Assembly (NCBI GenBank): GCA_964424455.1
Contig: CAYRJA010000032.1
Span: 1 to 29,832, forward strand
Origin: CAYRJA01 sp964424455
GTDB lineage: Bacteria; Bacteroidota; Bacteroidia; Chitinophagales; UBA10324
Direction of reading: 5' to 3'
DNA length: 29,832 nucleotides
Position numbers and translations under genes: made by a program. Every line of letters begins with the position of its first letter. Position 1 is the first letter of the stretch. The notes beneath the pieces were generated by a model, which worked only from the letters and a program-made list of their open reading frames with translations, was not told the DNA's origin and made no database searches. Positions 9,183 through 16,333 of the stretch are shown here, piece after piece.

Positions 9183-9809
9183 ATGAAAAAAGTTGAATTA
9201 GAAATAGTAGCATTATCACACAGTATTACACAGTCGCACTCTTATGCAGTGGTGCTGGGTGAGGTGAATGGTGTTCGTCGTTTACCGATAGTGATTGGGG
9301 GATTTGAAGCGCAGGCGATTGCAGTAGCGCTGGAAAAAATGAACCCAAGTCGTCCGCTTACTCATGACTTAATGAAAAGTGTCTGTAACAGTTTTGGCAT
9401 TGAACTAAAAGAAATTGTTATCAATAATCTGGTGGATGGAATTTTCTTTGCTCAGTTGGTTTGTAAACGCGGCGATGAGGAAGTGGAAATTGATTCGCGT
9501 ACTTCAGATGCAATAGCGCTCGCCGTTCGTTTTGATTGCCCGATTTATACCTATGAATTTATACTTGACTCAGCAGGTTTAAATATGGAAGATACCGGGA
9601 AAGAGAGTGAAGGAACTACTCCTGAAAAGAAGGTAACGCTGGAGCCGAAAAAATCTTCCGCCCCCAGCGCTCCGGTTCAATCCGGCGACCTTACAAAGTA
9701 TAATGTAAAGGAATTAAATGACCTGTTACAGCAATATATTGACCACGAAGAATATGAAAAGGCAATAGCCGTTCGCGACGAAATAGGCAGAAGAAAAAAA
9801 CACACTTAG
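9183..9809 (+). CDS. DUF151 bifunctional-nuclease-family protein with C-terminal UVR motif
   Basis: A 208-residue cytosolic protein. Residues 1-135 are a DUF151 domain: RRLPIVIGGFEAQAIAVALE, then RPLTHDLM, then IDSRTSDAIALAVRFDCPIY, the most conserved block of the family. A polar Ser/Pro/Lys linker at about 140-172 leads to a UvrB/UvrC-like helical hairpin (LNDLLQQYIDHEEYEKAIAV). DUF151 proteins are reported as nucleases acting on RNA and DNA in plants and mycobacteria. The UVR hairpin usually mediates protein contacts, so a stress or repair role is inferred. The ATG at 9183 has a purine-rich ribosome-binding stretch (AAAAGGTAAAGG) directly before it. Confidence 0.92.
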   Translation: MKKVELEIVALSHSITQSHSYAVVLGEVNGVRRLPIVIGGFEAQAIAVALEKMNPSRPLTHDLMKSVCNSFGIELKEIVINNLVDGIFFAQLVCKRGDEEVEIDSRTSDAIALAVRFDCPIYTYEFILDSAGLNMEDTGKESEGTTPEKKVTLEPKKSSAPSAPVQSGDLTKYNVKELNDLLQQYIDHEEYEKAIAVRDEIGRRKKHT

Positions 9810-9884
9810 TACTGTGAGGATATTTACTGTTATCTCTCTGTAAGTTCGTACTGTATGTCAGCAATTTAAATTCTAATTTAGCAA

Positions 9885-10292
9885 ATGCAGTTTCAGCAAA
9901 TTGTAACGGAAGTTATTCTCAAGGCTGTCCGCAGCGGCGGCAAAGGTGGGCAGAATGTCAATAAAGTCTCCACTAAGGTTGAATTGTATTTTGATATTAA
10001 TAACTCCGAAGGATTATCAGAGGAGGAGAAGAAAATTATTTCGGAAAAACTTTCTTCACGAATTAACAGCGATGGAATATTGCTTGTTGTTTCTCAGGAA
10101 GACAGAACACAGTTAGGAAACAAAAAGTTAGTGTTGGAGAAACTCAGCCACCTGTTACAGCAGGCGCTACTTAAAAAGAAAAAACGAAAAGCCACCAAGC
10201 CAACTATTGCTTCAAAAGAGAAGCGAATTCAACAGAAGAAGAAGAGAAGTGAAGCGAAATCCCAGCGCAGCTCAAAATGGAAAGAACTTTAA
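9885..10292 (+). CDS. arfB: Alternative ribosome-rescue peptidyl-tRNA hydrolase ArfB (YaeJ)
   Basis: A 135-residue protein, close to the 140 residues of E. coli ArfB. The release-factor catalytic motif is intact: SGGKGGQNVNKVSTKVEL, with GGQ at residues 21-23. The C-terminal ~35 residues are very basic (KKKKRKATKPT, KKKRSEAKSQ); this is the tail that enters the empty mRNA channel of a stalled ribosome. ArfB hydrolyses peptidyl-tRNA on non-stop ribosomes without needing a stop codon. It lacks the codon-recognition domains of RF1/RF2, which excludes a true release factor. A weak hairpin follows the stop. Confidence 0.96.
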   Translation: MQFQQIVTEVILKAVRSGGKGGQNVNKVSTKVELYFDINNSEGLSEEEKKIISEKLSSRINSDGILLVVSQEDRTQLGNKKLVLEKLSHLLQQALLKKKKRKATKPTIASKEKRIQQKKKRSEAKSQRSSKWKEL

Positions 10293-10294
10293 TG

Positions 10295-10316
10295 AGCGGT
10301 AATTTATTATTCCGCT
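10295..10316 (+). terminator. Weak hairpin after arfB
   Basis: AGCGG(T)AAT pairs with ATTCCGCT around a TTATT loop, leaving one bulged T. It begins two bases after the arfB stop. No U-tract follows, so it may only stabilise the 3' end. Confidence 0.35.
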
Positions 10317-10454
10317 ATCGCTGTTCCTACTATAAAATGAGGCGCAATTTAATAATATTCTGATTTCATTATATTCTAATGTACATTGCACTTCGTAAAT
10401 ATTCCTTCCATTATAGAAGCGCCATTCTTTAATCTTTGTAATAAAATATTCTTT

Positions 10455-12194
10455 ATGCCTAAAATCTTATTGCTGATTTTATTTTCTGTTATCATTTCTA
10501 ACAGTCGGTTGTCTGCTCAATGTATGATGATACCTGTTTCGCTGCAAGAGCGATGTACTGAAGCTACCACTATTGTAGAAGGAAAAATTTTATCAAAGAC
10601 CTCATACTGGAATACCGAACACAATAATATTTTTACCAGTCACATTGTTGCGGTTTATAAATCCTTTAAAGGAGAGGACTCATTAAAGGAAATAGAAATA
10701 ATAACTGAAGGTGGAATAGTAGATAGTATGATGCAAGTGGTAAGCAGTTCTCTTCCACTAATTGTCGGAGATTATGGAGTTTTTCTGCTTAAACCATGTA
10801 AAGTTCCTTTGCCTGAAAGTCTTGTTCCTGCTAAGAGCAGATTCGTGACAGTTGCAGCAGCACAGGGATTTATCCGGTTTAATCCCGGAGATGAAACTGC
10901 CTCTGATGTCTTCAATGATTATATAAATATCTCTGAAAATGTCTATCATGTTATTGAGTCAACTACCGGCAACGCTCTAAAGGTGATTACAAAACCGGAT
11001 GCTACTAAGAGAACAAGAGATGCTGTAACTATTTCAGGATTTACTCCAAGTACTTTATCTGCCGGCACTAACTCAATACTTACTATTACCGGAAGCGGCT
11101 TTGGTGCATCAAGAGGTGATAACAGTGTTGCGTTTATGGATGCTAATTACAAAAGCGCTTATTCTACGGCATACAGTACAGAGTATATTTCATGGAGTGA
11201 TACAGAGATTAAATTGTATGTAGCAGACTTTGCCGGCACAGGACCAATAAGAGTTATTATCTCCGGTGTTCCTGTTGTTAGTTCTTCCGACTTAAAAGTT
11301 ACCTATGCTCGTTCAAATGTTAATCTTACAACCGGTTCGTTTCAGGTAAACTTTATTGGAAAAGATAATTCAGGATATAAATGGATTTACAATAATCAGT
11401 TTAATGCTGATGCCAAACCTGCTTTCGAGCGCGCTTTAAGCACATGGCGTTGTGGAACTTTAGTAAACTGGCAGTTGGATAAAGATAATACTACTCCTAT
11501 TTCAACAAAGGCATGGGACAATGTTAATGTGGTAACTTTTGATTCTTCTGATACGCTTGCTACAGGGGTTTTAGGGCAGTGTTCTTCTATGAATAAAAAC
11601 TGCGGCGACACATGGTATGTATCAGAACTGGATATCATATTCAGCGCAAAAGCAAACTGGAATTTCACAACTGCTGTACCCGGCGCCAACAAATATGACT
11701 TTGAAACAGTTGCCCTGCATGAACTGGGACATGGTCAGCAGTTGGGACATGTAAGAGATACTACCGATATAATGCATCAATCTGTCAACAAAGGAACAGC
11801 CAAACGAGAATTAAACAACCATAATTTAACCTGCGGTGATGAAGTAATGCAGGCAAGTACTACTCATACTTATTGCTCTCATCCGAAAATAGCAGCCATC
11901 TCAATCGCTATATGTAACATAGGAGCAGGAACCAATACAGATGTCGAAAATTTTACAGCGAAGAATAACCAACCGGATATATTCCCTAATCCTTCCGATG
12001 GAGTATTTCATATTAAATTGAGTTCTCTGTTACAGCAAGCTTCCTGTGAAATCTATAACCTCGTCGGGCAGCAAATCTTCAATCAGCCAATAACCAGAGA
12101 AGCCACAATTACTTTAAATTATCCTCCGGGTATTTACTTAGTAAGAATAAAAAATGATACGGATGTCTGGGAGAGCAAGTTGATACTGAAGTAA
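10455..12194 (+). CDS. Secreted metzincin-like metalloprotease with IPT/TIG and T9SS type A sorting domains
   Basis: A 579-residue exported protein. A signal peptide covers residues 1-22 (MPKILLLILFSVIISNS, cleaved after LSA). A beta-rich N-terminal domain follows at about 25-120. An IPT/TIG Ig-like domain lies near 195-275 (ISGFTPSTLSAGTNSILTIT, then GSGFG). A zinc-protease domain spans about 290-490, with HELGHGQQLGH at 422-432 and DIMHQ shortly after as the likely Met-turn. A type A T9SS sorting domain lies at about 504-579 (FPNPSDGVFHIKL, then IYNLVGQQI, ending KLILK). The three zinc histidines and the catalytic Glu are present. The Gly of the classic HExxHxxGxxH is replaced by Gln. I chose the ATG at 10455, which starts the signal peptide; the longer TTG-initiated frame would bury it. 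Likely a cell-surface or released protease; substrate unknown. Confidence 0.85.
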   Translation: MPKILLLILFSVIISNSRLSAQCMMIPVSLQERCTEATTIVEGKILSKTSYWNTEHNNIFTSHIVAVYKSFKGEDSLKEIEIITEGGIVDSMMQVVSSSLPLIVGDYGVFLLKPCKVPLPESLVPAKSRFVTVAAAQGFIRFNPGDETASDVFNDYINISENVYHVIESTTGNALKVITKPDATKRTRDAVTISGFTPSTLSAGTNSILTITGSGFGASRGDNSVAFMDANYKSAYSTAYSTEYISWSDTEIKLYVADFAGTGPIRVIISGVPVVSSSDLKVTYARSNVNLTTGSFQVNFIGKDNSGYKWIYNNQFNADAKPAFERALSTWRCGTLVNWQLDKDNTTPISTKAWDNVNVVTFDSSDTLATGVLGQCSSMNKNCGDTWYVSELDIIFSAKANWNFTTAVPGANKYDFETVALHELGHGQQLGHVRDTTDIMHQSVNKGTAKRELNNHNLTCGDEVMQASTTHTYCSHPKIAAISIAICNIGAGTNTDVENFTAKNNQPDIFPNPSDGVFHIKLSSLLQQASCEIYNLVGQQIFNQPITREATITLNYPPGIYLVRIKNDTDVWESKLILK

Positions 12195-12229
12195 GTCTGG
12201 CAGAAATAAATTATATTTAAGATTTAACA

Positions 12230-12266
12230 AAGGGTTCAATTTTGCCCGTTAGCAAAAGGATCCCTT
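12230..12266. terminator. Bidirectional hairpin between convergent genes
   Basis: The outer stem is AAGGG (12230-12234) with CCCTT (12262-12266), extended by TC/GA past a mismatch. The inner stem is TTTTGC (12240-12245) with GCAAAA (12252-12257) around CCGTTA. It lies 36 bp after the protease stop and overlaps the stop codon of the opposing SGNH-like gene. U-tracts are poor on both strands. Confidence 0.5.
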
Positions 12267-13212
12267 AGTTGTTATGCCTCCGTGCATTTATTTCCTCATC
12301 TATAAATGCTTGCTTATTATCTTTCTCTAAAATATTTTCACTTAATAGGTGAGCAAACCAATTTGAAAAAATTATTGCCCCTTTGTAATTCAGGTGATCC
12401 AAATCTCCAAATTCAGAATTAGGTAAGGGGAATTTTGAAAAATCGAGATACTCCGTTGATGAAAAATCTTTTTTTCTGATTTCCTGATAAATAGTTTCAT
12501 TCGGAAATTCTGAATATTTTTCATGTTGAGGGCTTCTAATCAGGATTACCCTTTTGTGTTTTTCTTTACAATACTTAATTAATTTCGATAGCCAATTTAG
12601 GTTAGTTTGAGATATTTCATTTTTATGTATAGGGAAGTTATTTTCTTTAATTAAGCCGGCCAAAGAATCTGTTTCGTTTTTGTTAAGGTACCAGTAACCT
12701 CCAATTTCTCTTCTATATAAAAAGTCCCGTTTTATTAACCTGAGAAGGTTGTGTTTGAATGAAAGGGATACTGCGTTATAATATCCCGAAATATTATTTT
12801 CTGCCAAAAGCATTTTATCAGAGATGCCCATAAATGGTGAATAGGTTGAGTAAAAAAAACCTATATTTTCATCTCCCCAAATCCAATCATTCATTGTACT
12901 ATCAATCTGATTATTAGTAAACTCAATAAAAACAACCTCAATGGAGGGATTTTGCTCAAGAGTTTTTTGGGTTTTAAAATATGTATAAAAATATGATTCT
13001 CTTGGATATGATAGATTTTTGAGGTTTTTAATTATGGAGTCATTAAAGGCACATGCAGGATGAGAATGTCCTAACACTAAATACTTCGGATTTGAATCTA
13101 ATTTGAAATCCGATTCTTTATCAACTATCAACTCTAACCCTTGAATAGATACAACCATTAATGTTGTGAGAATAAATATAAAGAGTATAAAGAGCTTAAT
13201 GAATTGTTGCAT
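12265..13212 (-). CDS. SGNH/DltD-like membrane-anchored protein, partner of the MBOAT acyltransferase
   Basis: A 315-residue protein with one N-terminal membrane anchor (residues 4-23, FIKLFILFIFILTTLMVV) and an extracytoplasmic domain. Two SGNH-type motifs are visible: LVLGHSHPACAFNDS near 45-59, with Ser50 as candidate nucleophile, and DLDHLNYKGA with Asp270 and His273 as the candidate acid/base pair. Block I reads GHS rather than the usual GDS. Proteins of this kind (DltD, AlgJ/AlgX-like) work with MBOAT transporters to move acyl groups onto extracellular glycans. I chose the ATG at 13210-13212, two bases after the MBOAT stop codon, so the genes are translationally coupled. A longer frame from 13296 would overlap MBOAT and lacks a membrane-compatible start. 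Pairing is strongly supported; substrate unknown. Confidence 0.8.
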   Translation of the reverse strand: MQQFIKLFILFIFILTTLMVVSIQGLELIVDKESDFKLDSNPKYLVLGHSHPACAFNDSIIKNLKNLSYPRESYFYTYFKTQKTLEQNPSIEVVFIEFTNNQIDSTMNDWIWGDENIGFFYSTYSPFMGISDKMLLAENNISGYYNAVSLSFKHNLLRLIKRDFLYRREIGGYWYLNKNETDSLAGLIKENNFPIHKNEISQTNLNWLSKLIKYCKEKHKRVILIRSPQHEKYSEFPNETIYQEIRKKDFSSTEYLDFSKFPLPNSEFGDLDHLNYKGAIIFSNWFAHLLSENILEKDNKQAFIDEEINARRHNN

Positions 13213-13214
13213 AA

Positions 13215-14651
13215 TCAGAACTGAAAATAAATAAATTCTTGTTGTTTGCCTTGAAACAGGAATATGGATACACAAATGACTATGTAAATACTCCATCTGA
13301 GTATTTTATTTTCAACCAAGTTGATTTGCGAAATTGCATATTGACCTTCTCTGCCTAACCATTCAATCAGAACAAATACTATTAGTATAAAAAATAAACT
13401 GATTGGTTTAATTTCGGGGATTGAAAACAGAGATGAAGAAAATATACCGGATATAAAACTAAATGCATGGCTGATGTTCTCCGCCCTGAAAAATATCCAG
13501 GCAAAGACAGCTAAACCAAAAGTTACAACTATTTGAAACAGTTCTTTTAGTGTTGGCAACAATCTTCCTTTAGCAACTATTTCCAAATTGTTACGATTGG
13601 TTTTCATAATGATGGAAGGCATAATAAACAATGCATTCAAAAATCCCCAAGCAAGAAATGTCCAGTTGGCTCCATGCCAAAAACCACTTACAACAAAAAT
13701 GATGAAGGTATTGCGAATACGCATCCAGTTTCCACCTTTGCTGCCTCCAAGCGGGATATATAAATAATCTTTAAACCACGATGAGAGCGAAATATGCCAA
13801 CGCCTCCAAAATTCTGCGATGTCTCTTGAGAAATAAGGAAATGCGAAATTTCGTAGTAATTCAATTCCTAACAACCGTGCAGTTCCTAAAGCGATGTCGG
13901 AGTATCCTGAGAAATCGCAATAAATCTGGAAAGTAAAGAATATGGCTCCTAATACCAATGTGCTGCCACTCATGTCCGCAGAATTATTGAAAATCTGATT
14001 GGCGAATTCTGCACATTTATCTGCTATTACAATTTTCTTAAATAATCCCCAAAGTATCTGCCTTAAACCGTCCACTGCCTTTGCGTAATCAAAAGTTCTT
14101 GCTTTTTTTATTTGAGGAAGTAAATGTGTTGCTCTTTCAATAGGTCCTGCAACCAACAATGGGAAGAAGCTTACAAATACAGCATAGTCCACGAAATTTC
14201 TTTCTGCTTTTATTTTGCTGTTGTAAATGTCAATTACATAGGATAATCCATGAAAAGTATAAAATGAAATTCCTACGGGTAAAATCACCTGTATCATTAA
14301 GGGGCTGACCTGCCAACCTATATGTGAAACTGATTCGGCAAAGGATTCTGCAAAAAAGTTGTAGTATTTAAAAACCCCCAGAAATCCGAGATTTACAATA
14401 ACACTTAACCAAAACCAAAATTGTTTTCCTTTTTTATTTTCAGCAGCTTGCATTTTTAATCCGGTGTAATAATCTAATAAAGTGGAAAACATGAGCAAGA
14501 ACATAAAACGCCAGTCCCAACAAGCATAAAAAAAGTAGCTTGCAACAAATAATAAATTATTTTGGAGTTTAAGATTCTTAGCTGCTACAAACCAATAAAG
14601 TATAAATACTATTGGAAGGAATATTGCAAAGTCTATTGAATTAAAAAGCAT
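13215..14651 (-). CDS. MBOAT family O-acyltransferase (AlgI/DltB-like)
   Basis: A 478-residue polytopic membrane protein of normal AlgI/DltB length. It starts MLFNSIDFAIFLPIVF, the standard beginning of bacterial MBOATs. Signature blocks are present: VASYFFYACWDWRF, then LPVGISFYTFHGLSYVID, then YCDFSGYSDIALGTARLLG, EFWRRWHISLSSWFKDYLY, and the catalytic-region SGFWHGANWTF with His326. MBOATs pass an acetyl or other acyl group from a cytosolic donor through the membrane. The directly following SGNH-like gene would complete the transfer to an extracellular polymer. The adjacent glycosyltransferase and deacetylase genes suggest that the acceptor is a surface glycan, but this is inferred. Confidence 0.95.
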   Translation of the reverse strand: MLFNSIDFAIFLPIVFILYWFVAAKNLKLQNNLLFVASYFFYACWDWRFMFLLMFSTLLDYYTGLKMQAAENKKGKQFWFWLSVIVNLGFLGVFKYYNFFAESFAESVSHIGWQVSPLMIQVILPVGISFYTFHGLSYVIDIYNSKIKAERNFVDYAVFVSFFPLLVAGPIERATHLLPQIKKARTFDYAKAVDGLRQILWGLFKKIVIADKCAEFANQIFNNSADMSGSTLVLGAIFFTFQIYCDFSGYSDIALGTARLLGIELLRNFAFPYFSRDIAEFWRRWHISLSSWFKDYLYIPLGGSKGGNWMRIRNTFIIFVVSGFWHGANWTFLAWGFLNALFIMPSIIMKTNRNNLEIVAKGRLLPTLKELFQIVVTFGLAVFAWIFFRAENISHAFSFISGIFSSSLFSIPEIKPISLFFILIVFVLIEWLGREGQYAISQINLVENKILRWSIYIVICVSIFLFQGKQQEFIYFQF

Positions 14652-14963
14652 TAATCTATATGCTGTGTATGCTGAACCCCATCTTTATGATAGGTAAAGG
14701 TCAAAGGTAAGTTTGTTTTTTTTTATTATCATTTTTCTTTTGTGGCAACATCCTCCCCGGATTGTAAACTCATCTTTCGGTACAGTCGGATATTATCGGC
14801 AACTTCAAAGAGATTAAAGCGATAGATTAACAAGCAGAATGATTTGATTGCAATAGTTGATGAATCTTCGGCGATATTTTCTTCTAATATTTAAACAGTT
14901 AGCTGGAAACATTGTTCGGAAGAAACACCAAGATTATTTTCCATTATTTTGGCAGCACAAATA
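14652..14963. other. 312-bp divergent intergenic region
   Basis: This region separates the leftward MBOAT gene from the rightward glycosyltransferase gene, so it must hold both promoters. A minus-strand -7-like box lies at 14702-14709. A plus-strand TAAGTTTG overlaps it at 14708-14715, too far from the glycosyltransferase (about 250 nt) to assign. A T9 run lies near 14716-14724. No gene, repeat or RNA is recognised. Confidence 0.6.
14702..14709 (-). promoter_or_regulatory. Putative -7 box for the MBOAT-SGNH operon
   Basis: On the minus strand this reads TACCTTTG, an exact match to TAnnTTTG. It would start transcription about 43 nt before the MBOAT ATG. A -33 element at the right spacing is not evident. 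Confidence 0.4.
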
Positions 14964-16274
14964 ATGAAGCGGGTATTAATCATCACCTATTACTGGGTTC
15001 CGAGTGGCGGCAGCGGAGTGCAGCGCTTTCTTAAGTTCACCAAATATCTTCGTGAGTTTGGCTGGGAGCCGGTGATTTATACGGTAGAGAATGGAGAGTA
15101 TCCGGTGATTGATCATTCATTAGAGAAAGATGTTCCTGAAAATTTAACGGTTATTCGTCAACCGATTTGGGAGCCGTATTCTTTCTATAAAAGATTTGTC
15201 GGACAGAAACAAAGTGAACGGATGAATCCTGCATTTTTTACCGAGAAGAAAAAACCAAAGTTTACGGAGAAGTTTTCTATCTGGCTCAGAGGGAATTTTT
15301 TTATACCCGATGCCCGGATGTTTTGGATAAAACCATCTGTGAAGTATCTGAAGAAATATCTCAAAGAAAATAAAACAGATGCGATTATCAGTACCGGACC
15401 GCCGCACAGTGCGCACCGTATTGCTTATCATCTTCATAGAGAATTACAAACACCATGGCTTGCCGACTTCCGTGATCCATGGACACAAATAGATTTCTAC
15501 CACGAACTGATGCTGACACAATGGGCAGATAAGAAACATCACAGGCAGGAAAAGGAAGTGTTACAGCAGGCGGATGCTGTTACAGTTATCGGTGAAACCA
15601 TGAAAGATGAATTTAAAAAAACAGTTGACCGGCAGATTGAAGTCATTATGAACGGATATGATGAAGACGATCTGCAAGTACAAGACACCGGAAGTAAAAC
15701 GATGGACAAGAAATTTTCCATCGTCCACATCGGGACAATGGTAAAAGCGCGGAACCCGGTGGTGTTGTGGAAAGCATTGTCGGAATTAGTAAAAGAGAAC
15801 AAAGAATTTGCCGGCGACCTTGAAATAAAACTCATAGGAAAAGTAGATGTGAATGCGAGAGAGAACATCGCCGCAGAAGGGCTGAACCCTTTCCTGACTA
15901 TTATTGATTATCTGCCGCATGATGAAGTTATCCGCAAACAACAGGAAGCACAACTGCTTCTGCTGATGGTGAATAACACACCCACTTCCAAGGGAATTGT
16001 AACAGGAAAAATGTTTGAATATCTTGCTTCGCAACGACCGATACTTTGCATTGGTCCGTATAATGGCGATGCGGCAAAAATCCTTTTGGAATGTAAAGCA
16101 GGAGTGGTAAACGATTATACGGATGTACCATCGCTGAAAAAGCATCTGTTAAATTTTTATACTCAGTACAAGAATGGAACCTTGAAAGTAGAGAGTAGGG
16201 GATATGAAAAATACTCGCGGAAAAATCTGACCGGGCAACTTGCAGCCGTATTAAATAAGATTATGAAAGGTTAA
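14964..16274 (+). CDS. GT-B glycosyltransferase (GT4-like)
   Basis: A 436-residue cytosolic or peripheral glycosyltransferase. The N-terminal Rossmann half starts KRVLIITYYWVPSGGSGVQR, where GGSGVQR is the acceptor-side glycine loop. It continues with IISTGPPHSAHRIAYHL and WLADFRDPWTQ. The C-terminal donor-binding half has FSIVHIGTMVKARNPVVLWK, LPHDEVIRKQQEAQLLLLM, and GIVTGKMFEYLASQRPI, which holds the conserved Glu that contacts the nucleotide ribose. Specificity cannot be predicted. I chose the ATG at 14964; the frame also opens with a TTG five codons earlier. The last ~20 residues (YSRKNLTGQLAAVLNKIMKG) recur as a remnant at 17491-17559 beyond the ATPase gene. Likely part of surface-glycan assembly. 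Confidence 0.9.
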   Translation: MKRVLIITYYWVPSGGSGVQRFLKFTKYLREFGWEPVIYTVENGEYPVIDHSLEKDVPENLTVIRQPIWEPYSFYKRFVGQKQSERMNPAFFTEKKKPKFTEKFSIWLRGNFFIPDARMFWIKPSVKYLKKYLKENKTDAIISTGPPHSAHRIAYHLHRELQTPWLADFRDPWTQIDFYHELMLTQWADKKHHRQEKEVLQQADAVTVIGETMKDEFKKTVDRQIEVIMNGYDEDDLQVQDTGSKTMDKKFSIVHIGTMVKARNPVVLWKALSELVKENKEFAGDLEIKLIGKVDVNARENIAAEGLNPFLTIIDYLPHDEVIRKQQEAQLLLLMVNNTPTSKGIVTGKMFEYLASQRPILCIGPYNGDAAKILLECKAGVVNDYTDVPSLKKHLLNFYTQYKNGTLKVESRGYEKYSRKNLTGQLAAVLNKIMKG

Positions 16275-16286
16275 AATTTGCGAAAG
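16205..16286 (+). repeat. Direct repeat, copy 1 (3' end of glycosyltransferase plus TTTGCGAAAG)
   Basis: These 82 nt match 17490-17571 without gaps. I count 17 differences (about 79% identity). The copy covers the last 22 codons of the glycosyltransferase, its stop, and the start of the downstream palindrome. Confidence 0.85.
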
Positions 16287-16299
16287 CAATCGCAAATTT
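16274..16299. promoter_or_regulatory. Palindrome 1 upstream of the ATPase gene (operator or terminator)
   Basis: AAATTTGCGA pairs perfectly with TCGCAAATTT around AAGCAA. It starts at the stop codon of the glycosyltransferase and its inner sequence recurs 32 bp downstream. It could be an operator half of the ATPase promoter or a terminator for the glycosyltransferase; the repetition favours an operator. Confidence 0.5.
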
Positions 16300-16304
16300 A
16301 ATAG

Positions 16305-16312
16305 TATATTTG
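16305..16312 (+). promoter_or_regulatory. Putative -7 box of the ATPase gene
   Basis: TATATTTG matches TAnnTTTG and lies 21 bp before the ATG at 16334. Its last three bases belong to the second palindrome. A TTTG at 16277-16280 is upstream but about 4 bp farther than the usual -33 spacing. Confidence 0.5.
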
Positions 16313-16327
16313 CGAAAGTAATCGCAA
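16310..16327. promoter_or_regulatory. Palindrome 2 over the predicted transcription start of the ATPase gene
   Basis: TTGCGA pairs with TCGCAA around AAGTAA. The sequence TTTGCGAAAGYAATCGCAA is shared with palindrome 1, with centres 32 bp apart (about three helical turns). Its position over the start point is what one expects of a repressor site. Confidence 0.5.
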
Positions 16328-16333
16328 TAATCA

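Noticed and set aside
9885..10292. ArfB gene as a truncated RF1/RF2
   Set aside because: The GGQ sits at residue 21, followed by a complete small domain and a basic tail, which is the full ArfB architecture.
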